A stretch of DNA of 64,000 nt. It comes from JAWXUK01 sp044432725 (GTDB taxonomy: Bacteria; Bacillota; Clostridia; Oscillospirales; Oscillospiraceae). Both the position numbers and the translations under genes were made by a program. Every line of letters starts with the position of its first letter. Positions within the stretch are counted from its first letter, which is position 1. The notes below the pieces were generated by a model. That model ran no database searches and was not told the origin of the DNA. It saw only the letters and a program-made list of their open reading frames with translations. Shown piece by piece: positions 7,814-15,621 of this stretch. The stretch spans positions 186,001 to 250,000 of the forward strand of contig JAWXUL010000001.1 in NCBI GenBank assembly GCA_044432725.1, in the 5' to 3' direction.

Positions 7814-8821
7814 ATGGACTATCGAACAGAGTCACCAGAAATACTGAAAAATTTCCTGATCTATCATCAGGCGATTCTTGGACATTCAAAAAAAACTGTA
7901 GAGGAATATTTTTTAGATTTACGCAATTTCTTCCGATATTTGCGACTGGAAAAAGAAAATATGCCCATGGAAACACCACTGGACAGCATCAGCATCATGG
8001 AAATCAATATTGATTTTATCAAAACTGTTCAGCTGACAGATGTTTATAATTATATGCACTATCTGGGAAATAATAGGCTCCAAAATGCCAAAGACCCCAA
8101 TGCATCTCGTGGATTATCAGCAAAAACCAGAGCAAGAAAAGTAGCTACCATAAGAACCTTTTTCAAATATCTGACCAACAAAGAAAAATTACTTTCTGAA
8201 AATCCAATGCAAGACCTTGACACTCCCAGAGTGCAGACCAGTTTGCCTCATTATTTAAATTTAGAGGAAAGTATTGGTTTGTTAGAGGCTGTCTCTGGCA
8301 AAAATCAGAAAAGAGATTACTGTATTCTTTGTTTGTTCTTAAATTGTGGCTTGCGTATCTCCGAGCTTGTTGGTTTGAATGTGACGGATGTTCGAGAAGA
8401 CCAATTACGAGTCCTAGGGAAAGGCAATAAAGAACGGATGTTATACTTAAATGAAGCTTGTTTGTCAGCGATTTCTGATTGGCTTGTCCTTCGACAAGGA
8501 AAAAACATCAAAAATGTCCCTGCACTCTTTATTACGGATCAAAAAAGAGACAGAATTTCTACAGCAGCTGTCCATAAATTAGTGAAAAAATATTTGACAA
8601 ATGCGGGTCTTGATAGCAGTCAATATTCTTCTCACAAATTACGTCATACAGCAGCAACGCTTATGTTAAAAAACGGTGTGGATGTTCGTACTTTACAAGA
8701 GGTTTTAGGTCACGAAAACCTGAATACCACTCAAATTTACACCCATGTGGACAATGAAGGCTTAAGATCTGCCGCCAAAGCCAATCCCCTAGCCAAAGTA
8801 AAAAATAAAAATTTAGGATAA
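7814..8821 (+). CDS. xerC: XerC/XerD-type tyrosine recombinase
   Basis: A 335-residue tyrosine recombinase with a complete active site: R181 (GLRISEL), K203 (LGKGNKER), H274 and R277 (SHKLRHTAAT), H300 (LGHENL) and the nucleophile Y309 (TTQIYTHV). Residues 1-140 form the SAM-like core-binding domain. Length and composition fit the chromosomal Xer recombinases that resolve dimers at dif, not a phage integrase. The region around it shows no phage genes and no obvious att duplication. Strong AAGGAGG ribosome site. Expression may be controlled by the palindrome immediately upstream, and a strong terminator follows. XerC versus XerD cannot be decided by eye. Confidence 0.88.
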   Translation: MDYRTESPEILKNFLIYHQAILGHSKKTVEEYFLDLRNFFRYLRLEKENMPMETPLDSISIMEINIDFIKTVQLTDVYNYMHYLGNNRLQNAKDPNASRGLSAKTRARKVATIRTFFKYLTNKEKLLSENPMQDLDTPRVQTSLPHYLNLEESIGLLEAVSGKNQKRDYCILCLFLNCGLRISELVGLNVTDVREDQLRVLGKGNKERMLYLNEACLSAISDWLVLRQGKNIKNVPALFITDQKRDRISTAAVHKLVKKYLTNAGLDSSQYSSHKLRHTAATLMLKNGVDVRTLQEVLGHENLNTTQIYTHVDNEGLRSAAKANPLAKVKNKNLG

Positions 8822-8850
8822 ATTTTTTTAATTAGATTTTTTTCACTAGA

Positions 8851-8890
8851 AACACGCACAAACTGCCTATCCAGTTTGTGCGTGTTTTTT
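8851..8890 (+). terminator. Rho-independent terminator after the recombinase
   Basis: A perfect 15-base stem, AACACGCACAAACTG (8851-8865) with its complement at 8872-8886, encloses a 6-base loop and is followed by TTTT. It lies 30 bases after the recombinase stop and separates it from the convergent small RHH gene. Confidence 0.93.
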
Positions 8891-8911
8891 GATACTCAAG
8901 GAACTTCAGCA

Positions 8912-9070
8912 TTATTTCTTCTTACGCTGTTTGATTGCTTCGGTGAGTAAAAATTCAATTTGTCCATTGATCGAGCGAAAATCATCCTCTGCCCACTGTG
9001 CCAGGTCGGCATAAAGTTGTGGAGAAACCCGCAAGGGAATTTGTTTTTTGTTCTCTTTTTTTTCAGCCAC
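8912..9070 (-). CDS. 52-residue ribbon-helix-helix (Arc/MetJ-type) DNA-binding protein
   Basis: I translated this short frame by hand. It starts with GTG at 9070, one base after the SPFH stop (TAA-A-GTG), and ends with TAA at 8914-8912. The product contains KKQIPLRVSPQLYADLAQWA, then DDFRSINGQIEFLLTEAI and a basic KQRKKK end. The pattern of a short beta-strand (QIPLRV), two helices and the S-x-N-x-x-I motif is that of Arc-like ribbon-helix-helix repressors, which act as dimers. Translational coupling with the SPFH gene and the tandem TGATATCA palindromes over the operon promoter suggest autorepression. The RHH family call is good; the target is inference. Similar tiny genes next to SPFH genes occur in other Clostridia. 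Confidence 0.82.
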   Translation of the reverse strand: MAEKKENKKQIPLRVSPQLYADLAQWAEDDFRSINGQIEFLLTEAIKQRKKK

Positions 9071-9071
9071 T

Positions 9072-10139
9072 TTAGTAGATAGACCCTGAATTCACCACTG
9101 GTTGTGCTTCTTTATTGGCACAAAGCACAACCAATAGATTAGAAATCATTGTTGCCTTTCGTTCATCGTCAAGCTCTACAATATTTTCACTATCTAATTT
9201 TGCCAGAGCCTGTTGCACCATCCCTACAGCACCTTCCACGATCAAACGACGAGCTGCAAGAATCGCTGATGCCTGTTGTCTTTGAAGCATGGCAGAAGCA
9301 ATTTCTGGCGCATAAGCAAGATGGGTGATTTTCACTTCCATCACTTCTAATCCTGCGATTTCTACTTTTTTTTGTAGTTCTTCTTTCAATAAAAGAGCGA
9401 TTTCATCACTATCCCCTCTTAAAGTCAAGGAAGAATCCTCTCCACCGTCGTCATAAGCATAACGACTTGCCACGTTACGAAGAGTGGAATCAGACTGCAT
9501 GGAAATAAACTCTAAATAATTATCCACAGAAAAGACAGCTGCACAGGGATTTATGACTTTCCACACCACCATTGCACCAATCTCTATGGGATTACCACCC
9601 AAATCATTGACTTTTTGCTTTTGATTGTTCAAAGTGATGGCTTTGAGAGAGATTTTTTTTCCAGCAGTTCGATCCTTATTATTGTTATCTTCTTTATTTT
9701 CTCTACCTGAAACAGATAGGGCAATATTGGAACTGCTGGTAAGGACAGCTGGTGTTTTTGTGGGATTATAGGAAGAACAAAAAGGATTTACATAGAAAAA
9801 TCCCGCTTTGTTAATGGTGCCATAATAGTTCCCAAAAAGCGTAAGCACCAGTGCTTCATTGGGTGAAATAGTTTTTAGTCCAAATAAATTGATGGAAAAT
9901 ATAGGAATCAGGATGACGGATGCAAATAGAATCAGTGGAACCATCATGGGATGATATTTGACTTCATACTCCACAAAATCATCATAAAAGGTGGGAATTT
10001 CTGTGGAAGGCAAGTTCACAGCATAGGCGATGAGAGCCACTGCAAGGATCAGCCCCCCAATATTCATCAGGAGCATGGACATACCAGATTTTGGATTAAG
10101 GATTTTTTCGGTGACTTGGTTTTGTTCTGTTGTGTTCAT
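9072..10139 (-). CDS. SPFH/band-7 domain membrane protein
   Basis: Two N-terminal membrane helices (about 22-42 and 66-86 from the preferred start) precede a band-7 domain: FGLKTISPNEALVLTLFGNY, then PIEIGAMVVWKVINP and QSDSTLRNVASRYAYDD. A helical C-terminal part follows (EEIASAML-like APEIASAMLQRQQASAILAA). This is the stomatin/prohibitin layout, associated with membrane microdomains and oligomeric scaffolds. I prefer ATG at 10139 over an in-frame GTG at 10148, because GGGGTGG upstream then acts as ribosome site. The short RHH gene follows directly. A consensus promoter and palindromic operator lie just upstream. Exact physiological role unknown. Confidence 0.88.
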   Translation of the reverse strand: MNTTEQNQVTEKILNPKSGMSMLLMNIGGLILAVALIAYAVNLPSTEIPTFYDDFVEYEVKYHPMMVPLILFASVILIPIFSINLFGLKTISPNEALVLTLFGNYYGTINKAGFFYVNPFCSSYNPTKTPAVLTSSSNIALSVSGRENKEDNNNKDRTAGKKISLKAITLNNQKQKVNDLGGNPIEIGAMVVWKVINPCAAVFSVDNYLEFISMQSDSTLRNVASRYAYDDGGEDSSLTLRGDSDEIALLLKEELQKKVEIAGLEVMEVKITHLAYAPEIASAMLQRQQASAILAARRLIVEGAVGMVQQALAKLDSENIVELDDERKATMISNLLVVLCANKEAQPVVNSGSIY

Positions 10140-10162
10140 AAGAACCACCCCTTTATTTTAGT

Positions 10163-10181
10163 TGATATCATTTTGATATCA
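10163..10181. promoter_or_regulatory. Tandem TGATATCA operator for the SPFH-RHH operon
   Basis: Two identical 8-base palindromes, TGATATCA at 10163-10170 and 10174-10181, are separated by TTT with 11-base centre spacing, about one helical turn. On the minus strand they begin 7 bases downstream of the -10 box, so they cover the probable transcription start. This arrangement is what paired RHH dimers bind, making the coupled 52-residue protein the likely ligand (inference). Confidence 0.7.
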
Positions 10182-10188
10182 TGAAGAT

Positions 10189-10217
10189 ATAATAGCATAG
10201 GATTTTTTACTTGTCAA
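10189..10217 (-). promoter_or_regulatory. Vegetative-type promoter of the SPFH-RHH operon
   Basis: On the minus strand TTGACA (10217-10212), a 17-base spacer and TATTAT (10194-10189) form a near-perfect sigma-A promoter. It lies about 50 bases upstream of the SPFH ATG, with the tandem palindromes between. Confidence 0.85.
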
Positions 10218-10521
10218 TAGAAAAGAAAAAATTTCTTTTCTCTTTTTTTTTACAGTAGTAACAGGAGGAATCTTCCATCACTTCATAAGTTCAAAGATTA
10301 TTTCCATGAGTAGCTCCCCTCTTGATTTCAAAAATCAAAGGGCTAATGTGTTAAATTTCCCAATATTATTAAATTCAAGTAAATAGGTAAACAAAAGTTT
10401 TGTTTTGTTTACCTATAGGACGATTTTATCTTTTTCATTTTCTAACTATAATTTTGCATAATCAAGAAAATTTTACCCATACTAGTCCTATCTTATAGAG
10501 AGAAAAAATTTGGAGGTATCT
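10218..10521. other. Divergent spacer between the SPFH operon and SLH gene
   Basis: About 300 bases without a gene. It holds poly-T/A tracts, the palindrome at 10383-10416, and presumably the SLH-gene promoter, for which I see no good consensus. Confidence 0.5.
10383..10416. repeat. 14-bp perfect palindrome upstream of the SLH gene
   Basis: ATAGGTAAACAAAA (10383-10396), a 6-base loop GTTTTG, and the exact complement at 10403-10416. Its core GGTaAACAAAA differs by one base from the core GGTcAACAAAA of the palindrome at 7767-7800. It lies about 105 bases before the SLH-protein ATG, in a divergent spacer where no terminator is needed, so an operator or riboregulatory hairpin is more likely. Confidence 0.8.
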
Positions 10522-11778
10522 ATGAAAAATAAAATTTATTCAAAGCTTATTCCTTGTATTTTAGTGGTATCCGCTTTATTATTGCCTGTTCAAGGGTTCT
10601 TTTGGTGGAATGACAGTAATTCTGCTTCCGTGGAACCCATTCATAGACAAGTCTTAGTAAAAGATACCCTCTCCTTCTCTTCTTATGATTTTTATGGAAA
10701 AGATGGCTTGAAAAGTATTACCATTCAAACGCTCCCCGACCCTCAATTTGGCACTTTATTCATGGCAAACATTCCTTTGAATGAGAATGAAATCATAGAG
10801 ATTTCTGCTCTTTCTGCTTTAAAGTTTCAAGCAAAAAATGTTTTAGGATCAACAAAATTTGAAATTATGCCTTCTTTTTATGATGGCAGCACTGGGGAAA
10901 CTGTTATCATCTCTTTAGAGATTTTAGAGGTTCCCAACGAGGCTCCTTTGGCAAAGGACATGGAACTTTTCACCTATAAAAATATTGAAATCAGCTGTTA
11001 CTTTGATACAATCGACAGCGAAGGAGATTTTTTAACATTTCAAATTACAGCCCCTCCTGCACGAGGTGCCGTCACATTATCAGAAAATGGATCAAGTTCT
11101 TTTGTATACAGTCCTTATGAAAATAAAACGGGAAAAGACAGTTTTCAATATATTGCCACGGACAGCTCTGGCAATGTATCCAACGAGGGAACTGTGTCCA
11201 TTCGCATAGATAAAGCAAAAGTTGTCACCACTTATGCCGATATGGAAGGTAATTCAGCGCATAAATCTGCGATTTCTCTGGCTGAAGAAGGCATTTATGT
11301 AGGCGAATGTATCGGAACTAGTTATTTTTTCAACCCAGAGGAAATGGTGACACGAGAAGAATTTTTATCCCTTGCCATGGCAGTGGCTGAACTCCCTCCC
11401 CTAGAAGAAGTCAGTTTAACAGGGTTTTATGATGATGCAACCATACCCACATGGGCAAAAGGCTATGTTTCTTCTGCACTTCTAGCAGGTGTGATTCAAG
11501 GAAGTCAGAATGAAAATGGAAAACCAGTTTTTGGAGCAAATACCATTATTACAATGGGAGAGGCTTCGGTTATTTTGGATAATTTATTGCAAAATGAATC
11601 AAGCACCCAAGTTTCTGGCAGTCATTGGGCAAGCCAAGCTTCTGCCAATTTAGACGCAGTGGGAGTATCAAGCCAAGTCTCTCTTCCCTCTGGGCTGAAT
11701 CGTGGTGAAGTAGCAGAACTTCTTGACAGTGCTTTGGCTCTGTTCAAAGAAAAACAAGTCAACTGGATGGATTGGTGA
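10522..11778 (+). CDS. Surface protein with cadherin-like repeats and SLH domains
   Basis: A 418-residue exported protein. Residues 1-25 form a signal peptide (KLIPCILVVSALLLPVQG). Two cadherin/Ig-like repeats follow: about 40-138, and the clearer 141-229 with RGAVTLSENGSSSFVYSP and GKDSFQYIATDSSGN. The C-terminal part has two recognisable S-layer-homology domains (about 237-291, 301-357) and a weak third (366-408), which would bind secondary wall polymer. I start at ATG 10522 because GGAGGT is 5 bases upstream; the longer TTG start would overlap this site. It is monocistronic, flanked by a divergent SPFH operon and a terminator. Role: cell-surface structure or adhesion, not more precisely known. 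Confidence 0.85.
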   Translation: MKNKIYSKLIPCILVVSALLLPVQGFFWWNDSNSASVEPIHRQVLVKDTLSFSSYDFYGKDGLKSITIQTLPDPQFGTLFMANIPLNENEIIEISALSALKFQAKNVLGSTKFEIMPSFYDGSTGETVIISLEILEVPNEAPLAKDMELFTYKNIEISCYFDTIDSEGDFLTFQITAPPARGAVTLSENGSSSFVYSPYENKTGKDSFQYIATDSSGNVSNEGTVSIRIDKAKVVTTYADMEGNSAHKSAISLAEEGIYVGECIGTSYFFNPEEMVTREEFLSLAMAVAELPPLEEVSLTGFYDDATIPTWAKGYVSSALLAGVIQGSQNENGKPVFGANTIITMGEASVILDNLLQNESSTQVSGSHWASQASANLDAVGVSSQVSLPSGLNRGEVAELLDSALALFKEKQVNWMDW

Positions 11779-11791
11779 AAAACAACAAAAG

Positions 11792-11891
11792 AAACACCTT
11801 ATTTCAATATGTGTAAAGCGACTGTGCCTTACCATGTTTAAAGCAAAAATCCTGATTGCACGCAATCAGGATTTCTGTTTATAAGGTGTTT
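11792..11891. terminator. Nested hairpin terminator between convergent genes
   Basis: An inner perfect stem, AAATCCTGATTG (11847-11858) with complement 11863-11874 and a 4-base loop, lies inside an outer 11-base inverted repeat, AAACACCTTAT (11792-11802) and 11881-11891. The outer arm runs into a T-tract (11888-11896) that suits termination of the plus-strand SLH gene. The facing aminopeptidase gene ends at 11938, so the structure may serve both. Confidence 0.75.
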
Positions 11892-11937
11892 TTTTACTCT
11901 TTTTATTTAAACAAAGCAATGAACTGATTATCTTTTA

Positions 11938-13341
11938 CTAGCTTTCGTAAATATGAGTTAACCCTTTATACAACATATAACAGTCTAATTTTGATACTGT
12001 TTCAAAAGGAGAATGCATGGATAGCACAGGTACCCCTGCATCCAAAGTGTCAATATTTCGTTCTGCCATATAAGCAGCAACGGTTCCACCACCACCTTGG
12101 TCGACTTTCCCAAGTTCTGCCATTTGCCAAGTGATTTTATTGTCATTAAAGATATTACGCACAAAAGAAACGACCTCAGCTGTGGCATCAGAAGCACCAG
12201 ACTTCCCTCTGGAACCAGTATATTTACATAAACCAACCCCATGATTGAGATAAGCGCTATTTCGTTTGTCATAAACTTCTGCATGATTTGGGTCATAAGC
12301 AGCTGTGACATCAGCAGAAAGACAGAAAGAATTTTCATAACATTCTCTTAAACTGACACCTTGAATGGCACATAAATCCTCAATAAAAGTATCAAAAGCC
12401 AAAGATTTCATGCCAGTTACGCCTTCTGAACCGATTTCTTCTTTATCTGCAAGCATACATACAGCTGTATGGTCTGGAGTATCCAGTTGCAACAAAGAAG
12501 CTAAGGCAGCGTAGGAACAAACACGGTCATCTTGTCCATAAGCACCAATCATAGAACGATCAAAGCCTAAATCTCTTGCATTAAAGGCAGGTACAGCACA
12601 AAGTTCTGCAGAGATGAAATCTTCTTCGGTGATTCCATATTTGTTATTCAACAGGTCTAATACGGTTAATTTCACCAAATCGTTGCCTTCTTCCCCACGA
12701 AGAGGTAAAGAACCGACTAAAATGTTTAATCCTTCTCCTGTGATTGCTTCACTTAAAGTTTTTTTGGATTGATTGGCTGCTAAATGTGGCAATAAATCAG
12801 TAATGGTAAATTGTGGGTCATTCTCACCACTACCAATGGAGACCTTTACAAGTTCTCCAGTTTTTAAAGCAATCACACCACGGAGTTCCAAAGGAATTGC
12901 CACCCATTGGTATTTACGAATCCCCCCAAAATAATGTGTTTTCAGCCATGCCATCTCATTTTCCTCGTAAAGAGGAGTTGGTTTGAGATCAATCCGTGGT
13001 GCATCAATATGAGCTGCTGCAATACGCAAACCTTTGCTGAGAGATTCTTTGCCAATTTTGACAAGTGTAATTGCTTTACCCCTGTTGTTGCAATAGATTT
13101 TATCCCCAGGATTCAGCGCCATACCTCGCACAAAAGGTTTGAACCCTGCTACTTCAGCAAGATAAATGCTTCGTTCCACACATTCACGTTCGGTTTTACC
13201 AATATCCAAAAATTGTTTATACCCAGTACAATAGGCTTCTAACGCTTCCATTTCCTCTAAATTAAATTGGTCAAATCCGTGTTTTGGTTTATAAAGCAAA
13301 GCTTTTCTTAGTTGCTCACCTCTTGATTTTGTCTCATCCAT
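11938..13341 (-). CDS. M18-family aspartyl-type aminopeptidase
   Basis: A 467-residue cytosolic metalloaminopeptidase. The M18 signature and zinc ligands are visible: H111 and D113 in AAAHIDAPRIDLKPTP, QDDRV at 270-274, DKEEIGSEG at 299-307, SADVT at 342-346 with HAEVYDKRNS after it, and the C-terminal SMHSPFE histidine. Family members release acidic or other N-terminal residues from peptides in large oligomers. It is the first gene of a minus-strand group followed by coaE 33 bases after... the reading order on this strand is tsaC, coaE, then this gene. Full length, no frame problems. Confidence 0.93.
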   Translation of the reverse strand: MDETKSRGEQLRKALLYKPKHGFDQFNLEEMEALEAYCTGYKQFLDIGKTERECVERSIYLAEVAGFKPFVRGMALNPGDKIYCNNRGKAITLVKIGKESLSKGLRIAAAHIDAPRIDLKPTPLYEENEMAWLKTHYFGGIRKYQWVAIPLELRGVIALKTGELVKVSIGSGENDPQFTITDLLPHLAANQSKKTLSEAITGEGLNILVGSLPLRGEEGNDLVKLTVLDLLNNKYGITEEDFISAELCAVPAFNARDLGFDRSMIGAYGQDDRVCSYAALASLLQLDTPDHTAVCMLADKEEIGSEGVTGMKSLAFDTFIEDLCAIQGVSLRECYENSFCLSADVTAAYDPNHAEVYDKRNSAYLNHGVGLCKYTGSRGKSGASDATAEVVSFVRNIFNDNKITWQMAELGKVDQGGGGTVAAYMAERNIDTLDAGVPVLSMHSPFETVSKLDCYMLYKGLTHIYES

Positions 13342-13374
13342 TGTTATTTCCTCCTAAAAATTATCTTTTGTTTT

Positions 13375-13965
13375 TTATACATATTTCTTTAAAAAAGATT
13401 GTACATATTTCTCGAAATCATCTTTTTGATCAGAATGATTGTTGAGCACTGCATTAGCATTTTCTTGATAAAATGCCTCGTTTTTTTGTGCTTTTGCACG
13501 ATTTCTGGCATAATCATAAGAAATGCCATCTCTTGTCATGATTCTTTTTATTCTCGTTTCTTCTGGTGAAACCACAGCAAAAACATAGTGACATCCATGG
13601 GCAAGTCCACTTTCAATCAAAGAAATTGCGTCAATCGCTACTATTTCATAGGAAGCCGCTTTGGCCTCTTTGATCTTTTCTTCTACCTTTGCCAGTACAT
13701 AAGGGTGGGTGATTTCATTCAGCAGTTCAAGTGACTCAGTGGAAGAAAATACCACAGCACCTAGCTTTTTTCGATCTATGACCCCTGATTCTGCGGAAAT
13801 ATCGCCAAACGCCTCACACAATTCACCTTGTAAAGCTGTATCACTTTCTAAGATTTCCCAATACACTCTGTCACAATCCAGTATATAAGCTCCCATAGAA
13901 GCAAAGACGCCTAGAACTGTACTTTTTCCAGCTCCTGTCTGTCCTGTAATCCCATATATTGTCAT
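13375..13965 (-). CDS. coaE: Dephospho-CoA kinase
   Basis: Last step of coenzyme A synthesis: phosphorylates the 3'-OH of dephospho-CoA. The 196-residue protein starts at ATG 13965 (MTIYGITGQTGAGKST); the longer frame upstream lies inside tsaC. The P-loop GQTGAGKST is at 8-16, DCDRVYWE follows at the substrate site, and the lid region contains RIKRIMTRDG. The ATG overlaps the tsaC stop as ATGA, so translation is coupled. A little divergent from the E. coli enzyme but standard for Clostridia. Confidence 0.95.
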   Translation of the reverse strand: MTIYGITGQTGAGKSTVLGVFASMGAYILDCDRVYWEILESDTALQGELCEAFGDISAESGVIDRKKLGAVVFSSTESLELLNEITHPYVLAKVEEKIKEAKAASYEIVAIDAISLIESGLAHGCHYVFAVVSPEETRIKRIMTRDGISYDYARNRAKAQKNEAFYQENANAVLNNHSDQKDDFEKYVQSFLKKYV

Positions 13966-14972
13966 TCTGATTCCTCTTCTGCTATTTTTACAATCTGAAA
14001 TCCTGAAGCTTTTTGCAAGCGATTTGCCACAGCAAGTCCTAAATCTTTCTCTTCTGGACATTGCGCCCAAATATGAGAAACTTCACTAGAATCAAAATAG
14101 CGTAAGGCAGAAAAGACTGCTTTAGCTTGGGTTGTAAAGTCTGTTTCCTTGCCTATTTTTTGTGTTTCAAACCCCTGAAAAAGACCTTCGTATTCCTGAA
14201 AACAAATCACGCCTTCCCCAGAAGTCATGTGATTTGCAATCCACTGTGCGGAATCTTTTCCTTGCACCACAGTTACTTTTGCTTTCGGGGCGTAATGTCG
14301 ATATTTCATACCTGGTGCCATGGGTTTGTCTACTGTTTTTTCTGAAAAAACGAAGATTTTTTCCCCTAATACAGCTTCCAAAGATTCAACACCGACCCCT
14401 CCTGCTCGTAGTAAACAGGGTTCAGGGAGAAAGGTAAGGATCGTAGATTCTACACCAACAACACAGTCACCACCATCTAAAATTCCTGAAATTTTCCCGT
14501 CCATGTCCTCTAGCATGGCTTGGACAGAAGTCGGGCTAGGTTTTCCTGATAGATTTCCAGAAGGTGCCGCCAAGGGAAAGTCAGTTTCTTCCAATAATGC
14601 CAAAGCGAGAGGATGTTTTGGGCAACGAAGTCCCACGGTGGACAGTCCACCCCGTACAATCTCAGGCACATTATTCTTTGCTGGTAAAATCAAGGTCAAA
14701 GGACCAGGCCAAAACCTTTCAGCAAGTACCCATGCCTTGGCTGGTATGGCAGTACAATATCGTGTCATCCACTCCGAAGAAGCTATATGCAAAATCAAAG
14801 GATTATCTGAAGGACGACCCTTCGCTTCGTATATTTTCTTTACAGCTTCAATGGATAAGCCATTTGCAGCCAAGCCATAGACTGTTTCGGTCGGAAAGCC
14901 CAATAATTCTCCTTGTTTTAGAAGGCTACTGGCTTGTTTTATCTCTTTTTCTGTGAATATTTTTGTGTTCAC
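13962..14972 (-). CDS. tsaC: L-threonylcarbamoyladenylate synthase (TsaC/Sua5)
   Basis: Makes threonylcarbamoyl-AMP from threonine, bicarbonate and ATP for the t6A37 modification of ANN-decoding tRNAs. The 336-residue length is the two-domain Sua5 type: a YrdC domain (about 10-200) with PTETVYGLA at 27-35 and KGRPSDNPL at 51-59, then a Sua5 domain (about 215-330). TsaB, which works in the same pathway, is encoded at 25469-26152. The gene heads a group with coaE and an aminopeptidase. Confidence 0.95.
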   Translation of the reverse strand: MNTKIFTEKEIKQASSLLKQGELLGFPTETVYGLAANGLSIEAVKKIYEAKGRPSDNPLILHIASSEWMTRYCTAIPAKAWVLAERFWPGPLTLILPAKNNVPEIVRGGLSTVGLRCPKHPLALALLEETDFPLAAPSGNLSGKPSPTSVQAMLEDMDGKISGILDGGDCVVGVESTILTFLPEPCLLRAGGVGVESLEAVLGEKIFVFSEKTVDKPMAPGMKYRHYAPKAKVTVVQGKDSAQWIANHMTSGEGVICFQEYEGLFQGFETQKIGKETDFTTQAKAVFSALRYFDSSEVSHIWAQCPEEKDLGLAVANRLQKASGFQIVKIAEEESE

Positions 14973-15022
14973 AGTCCCCTCCTAGTTCACAGGAAAAAGA
15001 GCACAGAAATCACTCCATGCCC

Positions 15023-15041
15023 TTTTTACCAGTGGTAAAAA
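15023..15041. repeat. Short palindrome between Asp23 gene and tsaC
   Basis: TTTTTACC, 3-base loop, GGTAAAAA. It lies in the 181-base spacer upstream of tsaC, which also has a distant AATCAAAAC/GTTTTGATT pair (about 15105-15155). It could be a weak terminator or operator; no T-run follows it in the minus direction. Confidence 0.4.
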
Positions 15042-15153
15042 ACTTTTTGATTCTAGTTTGTGTTAAAATTATCTTTCATTTCCCTCTCTAAACAACACTT
15101 TGCAATCAAAACGAGAGAAAGTATTCACTTTTTTTGTTTTTCGGGAGTTTTGA

Positions 15154-15528
15154 TTAGGTTTTAGGAGGAAACACCATGCCAGCAACATTCACATTGACAG
15201 TTGCCACAGTCAGACCAGCCATGGATTCAATGGCAATGCCGACTGCCTCTTGGACAGCTTGCCCAACCTCAGTAATTTTACAACCATAAGTCATTAAAAT
15301 AGCAAGATTAACGCAAGCGTTTTTCCCTTCCATGGCAACTCGAACCCCTTTGCTCATGTTCTTTTTGCCTAAGCGTTCCGCAATATCAGCACTAAAATGG
15401 GTGGCAAGACCAGAAACGCCTTCTACTTCTTGGGCAGCAGCAGCAGCAATAGCAGCCAAAACCTCTTCGGAAATATGGATTTCTCCTTGTTCTTCTTGAT
15501 GACTTATATAATTTTTTAACTCGTTCAT
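15154..15528 (-). CDS. Asp23/Gls24 family envelope stress protein
   Basis: A 124-residue Asp23-domain protein (GEIHISEEVLAAIAAAAAQE, GLATHFSADIAERL, VNLAILMTYGCKI). Family members are small cytoplasmic proteins linked to envelope stress and, for YqhY, to fatty acid synthesis control. Position directly after spoIIIAH matches yqhY in Bacillus, but the accB and accC genes that lie between them there are absent here. It ends the spoIIIA operon or has its own promoter in the 93-base gap. Confidence 0.9.
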   Translation of the reverse strand: MNELKNYISHQEEQGEIHISEEVLAAIAAAAAQEVEGVSGLATHFSADIAERLGKKNMSKGVRVAMEGKNACVNLAILMTYGCKITEVGQAVQEAVGIAIESMAGLTVATVNVNVAGMVFPPKT

Positions 15529-15621
15529 GTCAAACGCTCCTTTATTGTTGAAATAATAAATTTCTATAAGTGTATTATACCACAGCTTTTTGAGTTTGAC
15601 AAGAAGAAATCAAATTTTTTC

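Noticed and set aside
7814..8821. Integrase of a mobile element
   Set aside because: The recombinase resembles chromosomal Xer proteins, there is no cargo, and I see no tRNA or direct-repeat attachment sites.
8912..10139. Toxin-antitoxin module
   Set aside because: The small RHH gene resembles antitoxin DNA-binding domains, but its partner is a 355-residue SPFH membrane protein, not a toxin-sized ORF.
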